A stretch of 64,000 nucleotides of DNA from assembly GCF_021391495.1 (NCBI RefSeq), contig NZ_CP090063.1:1612001-1676000 (forward strand), given 5' to 3'. Source of the stretch: Amycolatopsis acidiphila. Its GTDB lineage: Bacteria > Actinomycetota > Actinomycetes > Mycobacteriales > Pseudonocardiaceae. Each line of letters starts with the position of its first letter. Positions within the stretch are counted from its first letter, which is position 1. Below are positions 8,159-17,047 of this stretch, piece by piece. The position numbers and the translations under genes were made by a program. Under the pieces are notes generated by a model. The model had not been told where the DNA came from. It saw only the letters and a program-made list of their open reading frames with translations, and did not search any database.

Positions 8159-9820
8159 ATGTCCGATCTCGTGTCCGGCCTGATCTCGGTCGGGATACTC
8201 GTCGCCGCCCTCGCGGTGGTCTACAAGCCGCTCGGCGACTACATGGCGCGCGTGCTCACCACCGACAAGCACCTCAAGGTGGAGCGCGGGATGTACCGGC
8301 TGTTCCGGGTGAACCCCGACGCCGAGCAGCGCTGGCCCACCTACGCGCTCGGCGTGCTCGCGTTCTCGCTCGTGTCCGTCGTGTTCCTGTACCTGTTGCA
8401 GCGCCTGCAGGCGTTCCTGCCGTTGAACTTCGGGCGGGGCGCGGTCAGCCCGGGCGTCGCGTTCAACACGGCCGTCAGCTTCGTGACCAACACGAACTGG
8501 CAGTCCTACGTCCCGGAGACCACGATGGGCCACGTCGTGCAGATGGCAGGCCTGACGGTGCAGAACTTCCTGTCCGCCGCGGTCGGGCTCGCCGTCGCCG
8601 TCGCGCTGGTCCGCGGGTTCATCCGCTCGCGCACCGACCGGCTCGGCAACTTCTGGGTGGACCTCACCCGGGGGACCGTGCGCATCCTGCTGCCGATGTC
8701 CGTCCTGTTCGCGATCGTGCTGATCGCGCTCGGCGTCGTGCAGAGCCTGCACTCCGGCATCCCCGTGACGAACCCGGACGGCTCGCAGAGCACGATCGCG
8801 ATCGCTCCGGCCGCGAGCCAGGAGGCGATCAAGGAGCTGGGCACCAACGGCGGCGGCATCTTCAACGCCAACTCCGCGCACCCGTTCGAGAACCCGAACG
8901 CGTGGAGCGACCTGGTCGAGATCTTCCTGCTGCTGGTGATCCCGGTGTCGCTCACCCGCACGTTCGGCAAGCTCGTCGGAAACCGCAAGCAGGGCTACGT
9001 GCTGCTGTCGGTGATGGGTCTGCTGTGGACGTTCGTGCTCGCCGTGACGTGGTGGGCCGAGGCGCACCCGAACGGCCCGGCGGCGCTGCTGGCCGGGGGG
9101 AACCTCGAGGGCAAGGAACAGCGGTTCGGCATCAGCGGATCGTCGTTGTTCGCCACCAGCACCACCGGCACCTCCACCGGCGCGGTCAACTCGATGCACG
9201 ACAGCTTCAGCGGTCTCGGTGGCGGGATGCCGTTGCTGCACATGCTGTTCGGCGAGGTCTCGCCGGGCGGTGTCGGCACCGGGCTCTACGGGATCCTGGT
9301 GATGGCGATCGTCGCGATGTTCCTCGCCGGCCTGATGGTCGGGCGCACACCCGAGTACCTGGGCAAGAAGCTCGGGAAACGGGAGGTCACCGCGGCGGCC
9401 ATCTCGATGCTCGCGATGCCGACGGTGGTGCTGCTCGGTTCGGGCATCGCGTTGCTGATGCCCGGCACCACGGCGGCGATGGCCAACAGCGGGGCGCACG
9501 GGCTGTCCGAGGTGCTCTACGCCTACACCTCGACCGCCAACAACAACGGCAGCGCGTTCGCCGGCATCACCGTCACCGACGGCTGGTTCCAGTCCTCGCT
9601 GTCGGTCGCGATGCTCCTCGGCCGGTTCGTGCCGATCATCGCGACGCTCTGCCTCGCCGGTTCGCTCGCGGCCCAGCGGAAGGTGCCCGAGACCGCGGGC
9701 ACCCTGCCCACCACCGGGCCGCTGTTCAGCTCGATGCTGGCCGGCACCATCCTGCTCGTCGCGGCGCTGACGTTCGTTCCCGCGCTCGCTCTCGGTCCCA
9801 TCGCGGAGGCCATGGCATGA
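8159..9820 (+). CDS. kdpA: K+-transporting ATPase subunit A
   Basis: KdpA is the K+-binding channel-like subunit of the high-affinity KdpFABC pump. The 553-residue protein is mostly membrane-spanning (about ten segments). It carries the conserved [20 protein letters not shown] region near residues 223-242, one of the selectivity-filter loops, and a later [11 protein letters not shown] loop. The ATG lies two bases after kdpF. The last bases overlap kdpB as ATGA, which is common in tightly coupled pump operons. Length and loop motifs are complete. Confidence 0.97.
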   Translation: MSDLVSGLISVGILVAALAVVYKPLGDYMARVLTTDKHLKVERGMYRLFRVNPDAEQRWPTYALGVLAFSLVSVVFLYLLQRLQAFLPLNFGRGAVSPGVAFNTAVSFVTNTNWQSYVPETTMGHVVQMAGLTVQNFLSAAVGLAVAVALVRGFIRSRTDRLGNFWVDLTRGTVRILLPMSVLFAIVLIALGVVQSLHSGIPVTNPDGSQSTIAIAPAASQEAIKELGTNGGGIFNANSAHPFENPNAWSDLVEIFLLLVIPVSLTRTFGKLVGNRKQGYVLLSVMGLLWTFVLAVTWWAEAHPNGPAALLAGGNLEGKEQRFGISGSSLFATSTTGTSTGAVNSMHDSFSGLGGGMPLLHMLFGEVSPGGVGTGLYGILVMAIVAMFLAGLMVGRTPEYLGKKLGKREVTAAAISMLAMPTVVLLGSGIALLMPGTTAAMANSGAHGLSEVLYAYTSTANNNGSAFAGITVTDGWFQSSLSVAMLLGRFVPIIATLCLAGSLAAQRKVPETAGTLPTTGPLFSSMLAGTILLVAALTFVPALALGPIAEAMA

Positions 9821-11877
9821 CCATCACGGAAGAGAAGCCCCGTTCCGCGCAGGAGCCGGCGTCGCCGGGTCGGGTCGGCGCGGGCGTGTTCAGCTCGCGG
9901 CAGCTGCTGGTGTCGCTGCCCGAGGCGCTGCGCAAGCTCGACCCGAGGCACCAGCTGCACAACCCGGTCATGTTCGTGGTCTGGGTCGGCTCCGCACTGA
10001 CCACCGTGTACGCGGTCCTCGACCCGAGTGTGTTCACCATCCTCGTCGCGATCTGGCTCTGGTTCACCGTCGTGTTCGCCAACCTGGCCGAGGCCGTCGC
10101 CGAGGGGCGTGGCAAGGCGCAGGCGGAGTCCTTGCGGCGCACCAAGAAGGAGACGGTCGCGCGGCGGCTCACGGCGTCGGGCACCGAGGAGCAGGTGCCG
10201 GGTGTCGAGCTCAGGATCGGCGACCTGGTGGTGGTCGAGGCCGGGGAGACGATCCCTGGCGACGGCGACGTCGTCGAGGGCATCGCCACCGTCGACGAGT
10301 CCGCCATCACGGGCGAGTCGGCACCGGTGATCCGCGAGTCCGGCGGCGACCGGTCGGCCGTCACCGGCGGCACGACCGTGCTGTCCGACCGGATCGTCGT
10401 CAAGGTCACCACCAAGCCCGGCGAGACGTTCGTGGACCGGATGATCGCGCTGGTGGAAGGCGCGTCGCGGCAGAAGACGCCGAACGAGATCGCGCTGACG
10501 ATCCTGTTGTCGACGCTGACGATCATCTTCCTGCTCGCCGTGGTCGCGCTGCAGCCGATGGCGGGCTACTCGGGGAGCGGGCAGTCGGTGATCGTGCTGA
10601 CCGCGCTGCTGGTCTGCCTGATCCCGACGACGATCGGCGCGCTGCTCTCGGCCATCGGCATCGCCGGCATGGACCGGCTCGTGCAGCGCAACGTGCTCGC
10701 GACGTCGGGCCGCGCGGTCGAGGCAGCGGGCGACGTGTCGACGCTGCTGCTGGACAAGACCGGCACGATCACCTTCGGCAACCGCAAGGCGACCGAGCTG
10801 ATCCCCGTCGGCGGCACCGGTTCCGAGCAGCTGACGGAGGCGGCCCGGCTGTCCAGCCTCGCCGACGGCACACCGGAGGGGCGCAGCATCGTCGAGCTGA
10901 CCGGTCCGGCGACCGAGGACCCCGGCGGCGAGTTCGTGCCGTTCACCGCACAGACCCGGATGAGCGGGATCGACCTCGGCTCGCGGCAGGTCCGCAAGGG
11001 CGCGGCGAGCGCGGTGCGCGACTGGGTGCGCGGGTACGGCGGGGAGTTCCCCGACGAGACCGAGCGGGTCGTCGACGAGATCAGCCAGCAGGGCGGGACC
11101 CCGCTCGTGGTCGCCGAGCAGACCGGCGGGCGGGCGTTCGTGCGCGGCGTCATCCGGCTGTCGGACGTCGTCAAGCCCGGTATGCGCGAGCGCTTCGGCG
11201 AGCTGCGGACCATGGGCATCAAGACGGTGATGATCACCGGCGACAACCCGCTCACCGCAAAGGCCATCGCCGAGGACGCCGGGGTCGACGACTACCTCGC
11301 GGAGGCCAAGCCCGAGGACAAGATGGCGCTCATCCACAAGGAGCAGGAGGGCGGCAGGCTCGTCGCGATGACCGGCGACGGCACGAACGACGCGCCCGCA
11401 CTGGCCGCCTCCGACGTCGGGGTCGCGATGAACACCGGGACCATGGCCGCGAAGGAGGCCGGCAACATGGTCGACCTCGACTCCGACCCGACCAAACTGA
11501 TCGAGGTCGTCGAGATCGGCAAGCAGCTGCTGATCACTCGCGGGGCGCTCACCACGTTCTCCATCGCCAACGACCTCGCGAAGTACTTCGCGATCCTGCC
11601 CGCGATGTTCGTGACGATCTTCCCGCAGCTGGCCGGGCTGAACATCCTGCACCTGCACTCGCCGCAGTCGGCGATCCTGTCGGCGGTGATCTTCAACGCG
11701 CTGATCATCGTGGTGCTCATCCCGCTCGCCCTGCGCGGCGTGCGGTACAAGCCGTCCAGCGCGTCCGCACTATTGCGGCGGAACCTGTTGATCTACGGGG
11801 TCGGCGGCGTCGTGACGCCGTTCCTCGGCATCTGGCTCGTGGACCTGGTGGTCCGCTTCATTCCGGGAATCGGGTAG
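9817..11877 (+). CDS. kdpB: K+-transporting ATPase subunit B (P-type ATPase)
   Basis: KdpB hydrolyses ATP to drive K+ uptake through KdpA. The 686-residue product has the P-type ATPase landmarks in order: TGES at residues 165-168 (dephosphorylation loop), the membrane proline segment [20 protein letters not shown], the phosphorylation motif DKTGT with Asp313, and [13 protein letters not shown] in the hinge of the P domain. The start ATG overlaps the kdpA stop. The stop TAG shares its last base with a possible GTG start of kdpC. Confidence 0.97.
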   Translation: MTITEEKPRSAQEPASPGRVGAGVFSSRQLLVSLPEALRKLDPRHQLHNPVMFVVWVGSALTTVYAVLDPSVFTILVAIWLWFTVVFANLAEAVAEGRGKAQAESLRRTKKETVARRLTASGTEEQVPGVELRIGDLVVVEAGETIPGDGDVVEGIATVDESAITGESAPVIRESGGDRSAVTGGTTVLSDRIVVKVTTKPGETFVDRMIALVEGASRQKTPNEIALTILLSTLTIIFLLAVVALQPMAGYSGSGQSVIVLTALLVCLIPTTIGALLSAIGIAGMDRLVQRNVLATSGRAVEAAGDVSTLLLDKTGTITFGNRKATELIPVGGTGSEQLTEAARLSSLADGTPEGRSIVELTGPATEDPGGEFVPFTAQTRMSGIDLGSRQVRKGAASAVRDWVRGYGGEFPDETERVVDEISQQGGTPLVVAEQTGGRAFVRGVIRLSDVVKPGMRERFGELRTMGIKTVMITGDNPLTAKAIAEDAGVDDYLAEAKPEDKMALIHKEQEGGRLVAMTGDGTNDAPALAASDVGVAMNTGTMAAKEAGNMVDLDSDPTKLIEVVEIGKQLLITRGALTTFSIANDLAKYFAILPAMFVTIFPQLAGLNILHLHSPQSAILSAVIFNALIIVVLIPLALRGVRYKPSSASALLRRNLLIYGVGGVVTPFLGIWLVDLVVRFIPGIG

Positions 11878-12488
11878 TGCTCATGAAGGCATGGTTCAAG
11901 CAGGCGGGCGCGGGACTGCGCGTGCTGCTGGTGTTCACGGTGCTGCTGGGGGTGATCTACCCCCTCGGGGTCTGGGCCGTGTCGCGGATCCCCGGGCTGG
12001 AGGCCAACGCGGAGGGCTCGGTGGTCACCGTCGACGGCAAGGCCGTGGGCTCGTCGCTCATCGGGATCGACCCGGTCGCCGCCGATCCGGCCCACGACCC
12101 GTACTTCCACAACCGCCCGTCCGCGGAGGCGTCGGACCCGCTGGGCCCCGGCGACCCGTCGACCTCCGGCGGCTCGAACAAGGGCGGCTTCAACGAGGAC
12201 CTGGTCAAGACGATCCAGGAGCGCAAGGCGGCGATCGCCCAGCGCGAGGGCGTCTCGCCGGACGCCGTGCCCGCCGACGCGGTGACGGCGTCGGCTTCGG
12301 GCCTGGACCCGGACATCAGCGTCGCCTACGCCGACCTGCAGGCGCCACGGGTGGCGCGGGTGACCGGGCTGCCGGAGGCCCAGGTGCGGGAACTGGTGCA
12401 GGAGCACACGAGCGGGACCGGGATCGGCGTCCCCGGGGTGAACGTGCTCGAGCTGAACCTCGCGATCGCCGCGGCGAGGGCACACTGA
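11877..12488 (+). CDS. kdpC: K+-transporting ATPase subunit C
   Basis: KdpC is the single-span accessory subunit that assembles the Kdp complex. The N-terminus contains one membrane helix (GLRVLLVFTVLLGVIYPLGV, about residues 14-33). The periplasm-facing domain follows, with the family motifs VVTVDGKAVGSSLIG, YFHNRPSA and the C-terminal VNVLELNLAI. Two starts are possible: GTG at 11877 overlapping the kdpB stop by one base, or ATG at 11883. The overlap favours the first, but both give normal lengths (203 or 201 residues). Confidence 0.94.
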   Translation: MLMKAWFKQAGAGLRVLLVFTVLLGVIYPLGVWAVSRIPGLEANAEGSVVTVDGKAVGSSLIGIDPVAADPAHDPYFHNRPSAEASDPLGPGDPSTSGGSNKGGFNEDLVKTIQERKAAIAQREGVSPDAVPADAVTASASGLDPDISVAYADLQAPRVARVTGLPEAQVRELVQEHTSGTGIGVPGVNVLELNLAIAAARAH

Positions 12489-12492
12489 ACCC

Positions 12493-15042
12493 GTGGACGA
12501 GGCACAACAGCCTGTGAAACCGCCCCGGGGAGAGCTGAGGATCTACCTCGGGGCGGCGCCCGGCGTCGGCAAGACCTTCGCGATGCTGGGCGAGGCCCGG
12601 CGGCGGCTGGAACGCGGTACCGACGTGGTCGCCGGGGTCGTGGAGACGCACGGCCGCGCGAAGACCGCCGCGCTGCTCGCCGACATCGAGGTCGTGCCGA
12701 GGCGTACCGGCGTGCACCGCGGGCACGAGTTCACCGAGATGGACGTCGACGCGATCCTCGCCAGGGAGCCCGAAGTGGCCATTGTGGACGAGCTGGCGCA
12801 CACCAACATCCCCGGTTCACGCAACGAGAAGCGGTGGCAGGACGTCGAGGAGCTGCTCGCCGCCGGCATCGACGTGCTGTCCACGGTCAACGTGCAGCAC
12901 CTGCAGAGCCTCAACGACGTCGTGGAGAAGATCACCGGCGTGGCGCAGCAGGAGACGGTGCCGGACGAGGTGGTGCGCCGGGCGGGACAGGTGGAGCTGG
13001 TCGACATCACGCCGGAGGCGCTGCGGCGGCGGCTCGCGCACGGCAACGTCTACCCCGCGGAACGGATCGACGCCGCGCTCGGCAACTACTTCCGGCCGGG
13101 CAACCTCACCGCGTTGCGGGAGCTCGCGCTGCTGTGGCTCGCGGACCAGGTGGACGTGGCGCTGCAGCGTTACCGGCAGCAGGAGCGGATCACCGACACG
13201 TGGGAGACGCGCGAGCGGGTCGTCGTCTCGGTCACCGGCGGCCCGGAAAGCGAGACGCTGGTCCGCCGCGCGAGCCGCGTCGCCGCCCGCGCGGGTGCCG
13301 AGCTGATGGTGCTGCACGTGCTGCGCGGGGACGGCCTGACCGATCTCGGCCCGGCGGAGGCCGGGCGCTACCGCAAGCTCGCCGAGGATCTCGGCGCGAC
13401 CTTCCACACGGTGGTGGGGGACGACGTGCCGACGGCCCTGCTGGACTTCGCCCGCGGGGTCAACGCGACCCAGCTGGTGCTCGGCACGTCACGGCGCTCG
13501 CGGCTGGCCCGGCTGTTCGACCAGGGCATCGGCGCGACGGTCGTGCAGCATTCGGGCGCGATCGACGTGCACATGGTCACCCACGCCGAGGCCGGGGGCC
13601 GGCTGCGGAAGCTGTACGGCCGGAGCCCGATCGCGCCGTCCCGGCGGGTGCTCGGGTTGGTGCTCGCGGTGCTGCTGCCGGCGGTGGCGACCGCCGTCGG
13701 GGTGCTGCTGGGCGGCCAGCTCGACTTCTCCACCGACGTCGTCGACTACTTCCTCGTCACGGTCGTCGTGGCGCTGGTCGGCGGGCTGGGGCCCGCGCTC
13801 GTCGCGGCGTTCCTGTGCGCGGGGCTGCTCAACTTCTTCTTCACCGAGCCGCTCTACACGCTGACCGTGCACGCGCAGAGCAACGTCATCACGCTGATCG
13901 CGATGATCGTCGTCGGCGTGCTGGTGGCCCTGGTCGTGGACACGGCGGCGCGGTTGGCGAAGCAGGCGGCAGAGGCCAGGACGGAGGCGTCGCTGCTGGC
14001 CTCGTACGCGCGGACGGTGCTCACGAACACCGCGCCGCTGCCACGGCTGCTGGAGAAGGTGCGCGAGAACTTCGGCCTGGAGTCGGTGAGCCTCGTCGAG
14101 AAGCAGGACGGCGTCTGGCACCGGGTGGAGGAGTGCGGGCCGAACCCGTGCGGCGAGCCCGATCAGGCCGATGTGGACATTCCGGTGACCGCCGACGTGC
14201 ACCTGACCCTGCGCGGCAGGGCGCTGCTCGCCGCCGACCGGCGGGTGCTGGAGGCCGCGGCGGGGCAGGCGCTGCTCGCGTTGCGGCAGCAGCGGATGGC
14301 GGCGGCGACCGCCCGCGCCGAGCGCAAGGCCGAGACGACCGAGCTGCGCACGGCGCTGCTGTCGGCGCTCGGGCACGACCTGCGGACCCCGCTGACCTCG
14401 ATCAAGGCGTCGATCGACAGCCTGCGGGCGCACGACATCGAGCTGTCGCCGGAGGACACCCAGGAGCTGCTGGCCACGGCGGAGGAGTCGACCGACCGGC
14501 TCGCCGGGCTGGTGGACAACCTGCTCGACTCGTCACGGCTGGCCACCGGCGCGGTGCGGCCGCAGCTGCGGCCCGTCGGCTACGACGAGGTGGTCGCGCA
14601 CGCACTGTCCACTGTGGAGAATTCCGGTTCGGTGGTCGTCGCCGTGGACGAGCGGCTGCCGGCGGTGCTCGCCGATCCCGGGCTGCTGGAACGCGTGGTG
14701 GCGAACGTGGTCGACAACGCGCTGCGGCACGGCGCCGGCGACGAGCCGGTGGCGGTGCGGGGGAGTACCCATGCGGAGTACGTCGAGCTGCGGATCATCG
14801 ACCACGGGCGCGGGCTGAAGAAGCGCACGGCGGACTCGGCCTTCGCGCCGTTCCAGCGGCTGGGGGACCGGGACAACACCCCGGGCGTCGGGCTGGGCCT
14901 GTCCGTCGCGAAGGGGTTCACGGAGGCGATGGACGGCACGATCAGGGCGGAGGACACGCCCGGCGGCGGGCTGACGGTGGTCGTCTCGCTCCGCGCCGCG
15001 ATGGCTCCGCAGGTGGTACCACAGTGGGAGGGGGTGCGATGA
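12493..15042 (+). CDS. kdpD: Osmosensitive K+ channel histidine kinase KdpD
   Basis: KdpD senses K+ limitation or osmotic stress and phosphorylates KdpE. Domains in the 849-residue product are an N-terminal KdpD domain with a Walker A-like GAAPGVGKT at residues 20-28, a universal-stress-type domain (about 245-365), four closely spaced membrane segments (about 380-490), a GAF-like region, and a kinase core with the H-box LGHDLRTPLTSIKAS. The ATPase box includes NVVDNALRHG and GVGLGLSVAKG. The start is GTG four bases after kdpC. The stop overlaps kdpE as ATGA. All catalytic boxes appear intact. Confidence 0.95.
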   Translation: MDEAQQPVKPPRGELRIYLGAAPGVGKTFAMLGEARRRLERGTDVVAGVVETHGRAKTAALLADIEVVPRRTGVHRGHEFTEMDVDAILAREPEVAIVDELAHTNIPGSRNEKRWQDVEELLAAGIDVLSTVNVQHLQSLNDVVEKITGVAQQETVPDEVVRRAGQVELVDITPEALRRRLAHGNVYPAERIDAALGNYFRPGNLTALRELALLWLADQVDVALQRYRQQERITDTWETRERVVVSVTGGPESETLVRRASRVAARAGAELMVLHVLRGDGLTDLGPAEAGRYRKLAEDLGATFHTVVGDDVPTALLDFARGVNATQLVLGTSRRSRLARLFDQGIGATVVQHSGAIDVHMVTHAEAGGRLRKLYGRSPIAPSRRVLGLVLAVLLPAVATAVGVLLGGQLDFSTDVVDYFLVTVVVALVGGLGPALVAAFLCAGLLNFFFTEPLYTLTVHAQSNVITLIAMIVVGVLVALVVDTAARLAKQAAEARTEASLLASYARTVLTNTAPLPRLLEKVRENFGLESVSLVEKQDGVWHRVEECGPNPCGEPDQADVDIPVTADVHLTLRGRALLAADRRVLEAAAGQALLALRQQRMAAATARAERKAETTELRTALLSALGHDLRTPLTSIKASIDSLRAHDIELSPEDTQELLATAEESTDRLAGLVDNLLDSSRLATGAVRPQLRPVGYDEVVAHALSTVENSGSVVVAVDERLPAVLADPGLLERVVANVVDNALRHGAGDEPVAVRGSTHAEYVELRIIDHGRGLKKRTADSAFAPFQRLGDRDNTPGVGLGLSVAKGFTEAMDGTIRAEDTPGGGLTVVVSLRAAMAPQVVPQWEGVR

Positions 15043-15728
15043 CGAACGCGACGGTCCTGGTGGTGGACGACGAACCGCAGATCGTGCGCGCGTTGCGGAT
15101 CAACCTCGCGGCCAGGGGGTACCACGTGGTGACGGCGCACGACGGCGCGGCCGCGCTGCGGGCGGTGGCCGAGACGAAGCCCGACGTGGTCGTGCTGGAC
15201 CTGGGTTTGCCGGACATGGACGGCAACGAGGTCATCGCGGGGTTACGCGGGTGGACGACGGTGCCGATCATCGTGCTGTCCGCGCGCAGCGACTCCCCGG
15301 ACAAGGTGCAGGCACTCGACGCGGGCGCGGACGACTACGTGACGAAGCCGTTCGGCATGGACGAGCTGCTGGCGCGCCTGCGCGCCGCCGTCCGCCGCTC
15401 GATGGTGTCCAGTTCGGACGATGGCGAGGCAGTGGTCCGGACCGATGCCTTCACGATCGACCTGGTGGCGAAGAAGGCCGAGCGCGCCGGGCAGGAGGTG
15501 CACCTGACGAAGACGGAGTGGGGTGTGCTGGAGCTGCTGGTCCGCAACCGGGGGCGCTTGGTGTCGCAGAAGCAGCTGCTGCGTGAGGTGTGGGGCCCGA
15601 CGTACGAGAACGAGACGCACTACCTGCGGGTGTACCTGGCCCAGCTGAGGCGGAAACTGGAGGAGGAGCCCTCCCGGCCACGGCACCTGCTGACCGAGCC
15701 CGGAATGGGATACCGCTTCGAAGGCTGA
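15039..15728 (+). CDS. kdpE: Response regulator KdpE
   Basis: This OmpR/PhoB-type response regulator is the partner of KdpD and the expected activator of kdpFABC. The 229-residue protein has a receiver domain with acidic pocket VVDDEP, phospho-acceptor Asp54 in VVLDLGLPDMDG, and Lys in YVTKPF. It is followed by a winged-helix DNA-binding domain (LTKTEWGVLELLVRNRGRLV ... YLRVYLAQLRRKLE). The ATG overlaps the kdpD stop. The kdpFABC-DE set is therefore complete and self-regulated. Its likely sites are the GTCA direct repeats near 7.84-7.90 kb. Confidence 0.95.
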   Translation: MTNATVLVVDDEPQIVRALRINLAARGYHVVTAHDGAAALRAVAETKPDVVVLDLGLPDMDGNEVIAGLRGWTTVPIIVLSARSDSPDKVQALDAGADDYVTKPFGMDELLARLRAAVRRSMVSSSDDGEAVVRTDAFTIDLVAKKAERAGQEVHLTKTEWGVLELLVRNRGRLVSQKQLLREVWGPTYENETHYLRVYLAQLRRKLEEEPSRPRHLLTEPGMGYRFEG

Positions 15729-15736
15729 GGCCGCTT

Positions 15737-15783
15737 CCGACACTCCCCAGCCACCCACCACCGGCGACCCGGCAACGGCAGCC
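15737..15783 (-). repeat. Interspersed intergenic repeat, copy C (partial)
   Basis: Read on the minus strand, this 47-bp block contains GGCTGCCGTTGCCGGG followed by TCGCC, GTGGGTGGCTGGGG and GTGTCGG. The same order is found in copy A near 33.55-33.60 kb. It fills the spacer between kdpE and the next convergent gene. Only the distal half of the element is recognisable here. Confidence 0.7.
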
Positions 15784-15798
15784 ATGGATGGGCGGCCC

Positions 15799-15819
15799 AC
15801 CTCGCGCTCCGCGCGAGGT
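15799..15819. terminator. Hairpin between convergent kdpE and membrane-protein gene
   Basis: A perfect inverted repeat with nine-base arms (ACCTCGCGC and GCGCGAGGT) and a three-base loop TCC lies 70 bases after kdpE and 25 before the end of the opposite gene. There is no clear T-run, which is common for high-GC actinobacterial terminators. It could serve both directions. Confidence 0.6.
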
Positions 15820-15843
15820 CCCCAAAGACCGCGAAACCCCGGG

Positions 15844-16464
15844 TCAGGTGCTGGGCGTCGTGCTGCCGTCCGAGGTCGAGCTGTCCGGCGGTGTGCTGCT
15901 GTTCGTCGTTGTCGTCGACGTGGAGCTGGACGGGGGCGGCGAAGAGCTCGGGCTGGACGGCGGCGCCGAGTCGGATGACGACGTGCTCGGCGGCGGCTTC
16001 GTCGGGGTGTCGCTGCGCGGCGGAGTCGTCGGGTTCGTCGAGGGGATCGGCGTGCCCGGGGGGATGTACGTGCCCGGCGGGATGGGCGCGCCGGGAGCCA
16101 GCACTACCGGCTTCTGCTTCGAGCCCGGGGGCGGCAGGATCGTCACCACGGGCGAGCCGTCGGGGCCCACCGTCACCACGGCCGTCGGCGACGTGGACGG
16201 GTCCGGCTGCGCCGCGTCGCTGCCCGGTACCGCACTGCCCGGGATCAGCTGAGGCCCGGACGAGGAGTTGGCATTACCGCCCTTGATGTCCCCGGCGGCG
16301 CTCGTCGACGGGGACGCGAGCTCGGCGATGCCGCCGAACGCGGTCGCGAGGACGACGCCGCTGGCCGCGAGCAGCACGTAGCCGCTGCGCTTCATCCGCG
16401 ACGAGGGATCGCGGGGCGGTGAGACCTCGGCTCGCTGACCCGAACGTGACCCTGAATGGGCCAT
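15844..16464 (-). CDS. Single-span protein with long Ser/Thr/Pro extracellular tail
   Basis: The 206-residue protein of unknown function has a short basic cytosolic N-terminus, one membrane helix at about residues 29-47 (YVLLAASGVVLATAFGG) and a C-terminal half made almost only of Ser, Thr and Pro. It includes GTYIPPGTPIPSTN and a final Ser/Thr/Pro run ending TTPST. The layout suggests an outward-facing, possibly O-mannosylated wall-spanning stalk. The ATG at 16464 follows AAGGAG by five bases. No catalytic motif is visible. It is divergent from acyP-smc and shares its ~150-bp upstream region. Confidence 0.75.
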   Translation of the reverse strand: MAHSGSRSGQRAEVSPPRDPSSRMKRSGYVLLAASGVVLATAFGGIAELASPSTSAAGDIKGGNANSSSGPQLIPGSAVPGSDAAQPDPSTSPTAVVTVGPDGSPVVTILPPPGSKQKPVVLAPGAPIPPGTYIPPGTPIPSTNPTTPPRSDTPTKPPPSTSSSDSAPPSSPSSSPPPSSSTSTTTTNSSTPPDSSTSDGSTTPST

Positions 16465-16616
16465 GGTGGCTCCTTGCTGAAGGGATTGGCCTGTCGTTGC
16501 CCGAGCGGAGTAGCCCAAGCGGTGGACCCGACGGGGAGATTAGCACCGTCGGTTAACAGTGTGCGAGCGGCTCGGCGCCCTATGTTAACTGTCCGCAGCC
16601 GTTCGGGTGCGGCACC

Positions 16617-16913
16617 ATGGGAGTCGTGAACTCCGTACAGGACGCGGTGCGGCTCACCGCGTGGGTCAGCGGTCGCGTGCAGGGCGTCGGTTTCCGCTGG
16701 TGGACCAGGTGTCGCGCGCTGGAGCTCGGGCTGGTGGGCAGCGCCGAGAACCTGCGTGACGGCCGGGTCGAGGTCGTCGCCGAGGGCCCGAAAGATCACT
16801 GTGAGCAGTTCCTGTCGTGTTTACGCTCGTCCTCGTCACCCGGAAGTGTGGATCAGGTCGTTGAACACTGGTCGCCGGCCCGGGGTGGCCTCGACGGTTT
16901 CGTGGAGAACTGA
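16617..16913 (+). CDS. acyP: Acylphosphatase
   Basis: This small enzyme hydrolyses acyl phosphates. The 98-residue product holds the substrate-binding loop GRVQGVGFRWW with its catalytic arginine, the conserved asparagine in ENLRDGRVEV and the C-terminal GGLDGF segment. It directly precedes smc, as in mycobacteria. ATG 16617 is taken; a GTG nine bases further gives nearly the same protein. The spacer to smc (134 bases) contains no other gene. Confidence 0.9.
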   Translation: MGVVNSVQDAVRLTAWVSGRVQGVGFRWWTRCRALELGLVGSAENLRDGRVEVVAEGPKDHCEQFLSCLRSSSSPGSVDQVVEHWSPARGGLDGFVEN

Positions 16914-17047
16914 GGCTGTTGGGCCTGCCGTGACCACTGAGGTGAGCGGCACGCCGAACCAGGGCGTGCGTCCCGCGGTCGCCGCGGGTGCCTCGGTAGA
17001 CTCGACCGATCTGGCAGTGATTGCAGCACCGGAGGGGTCCCCGCCAC

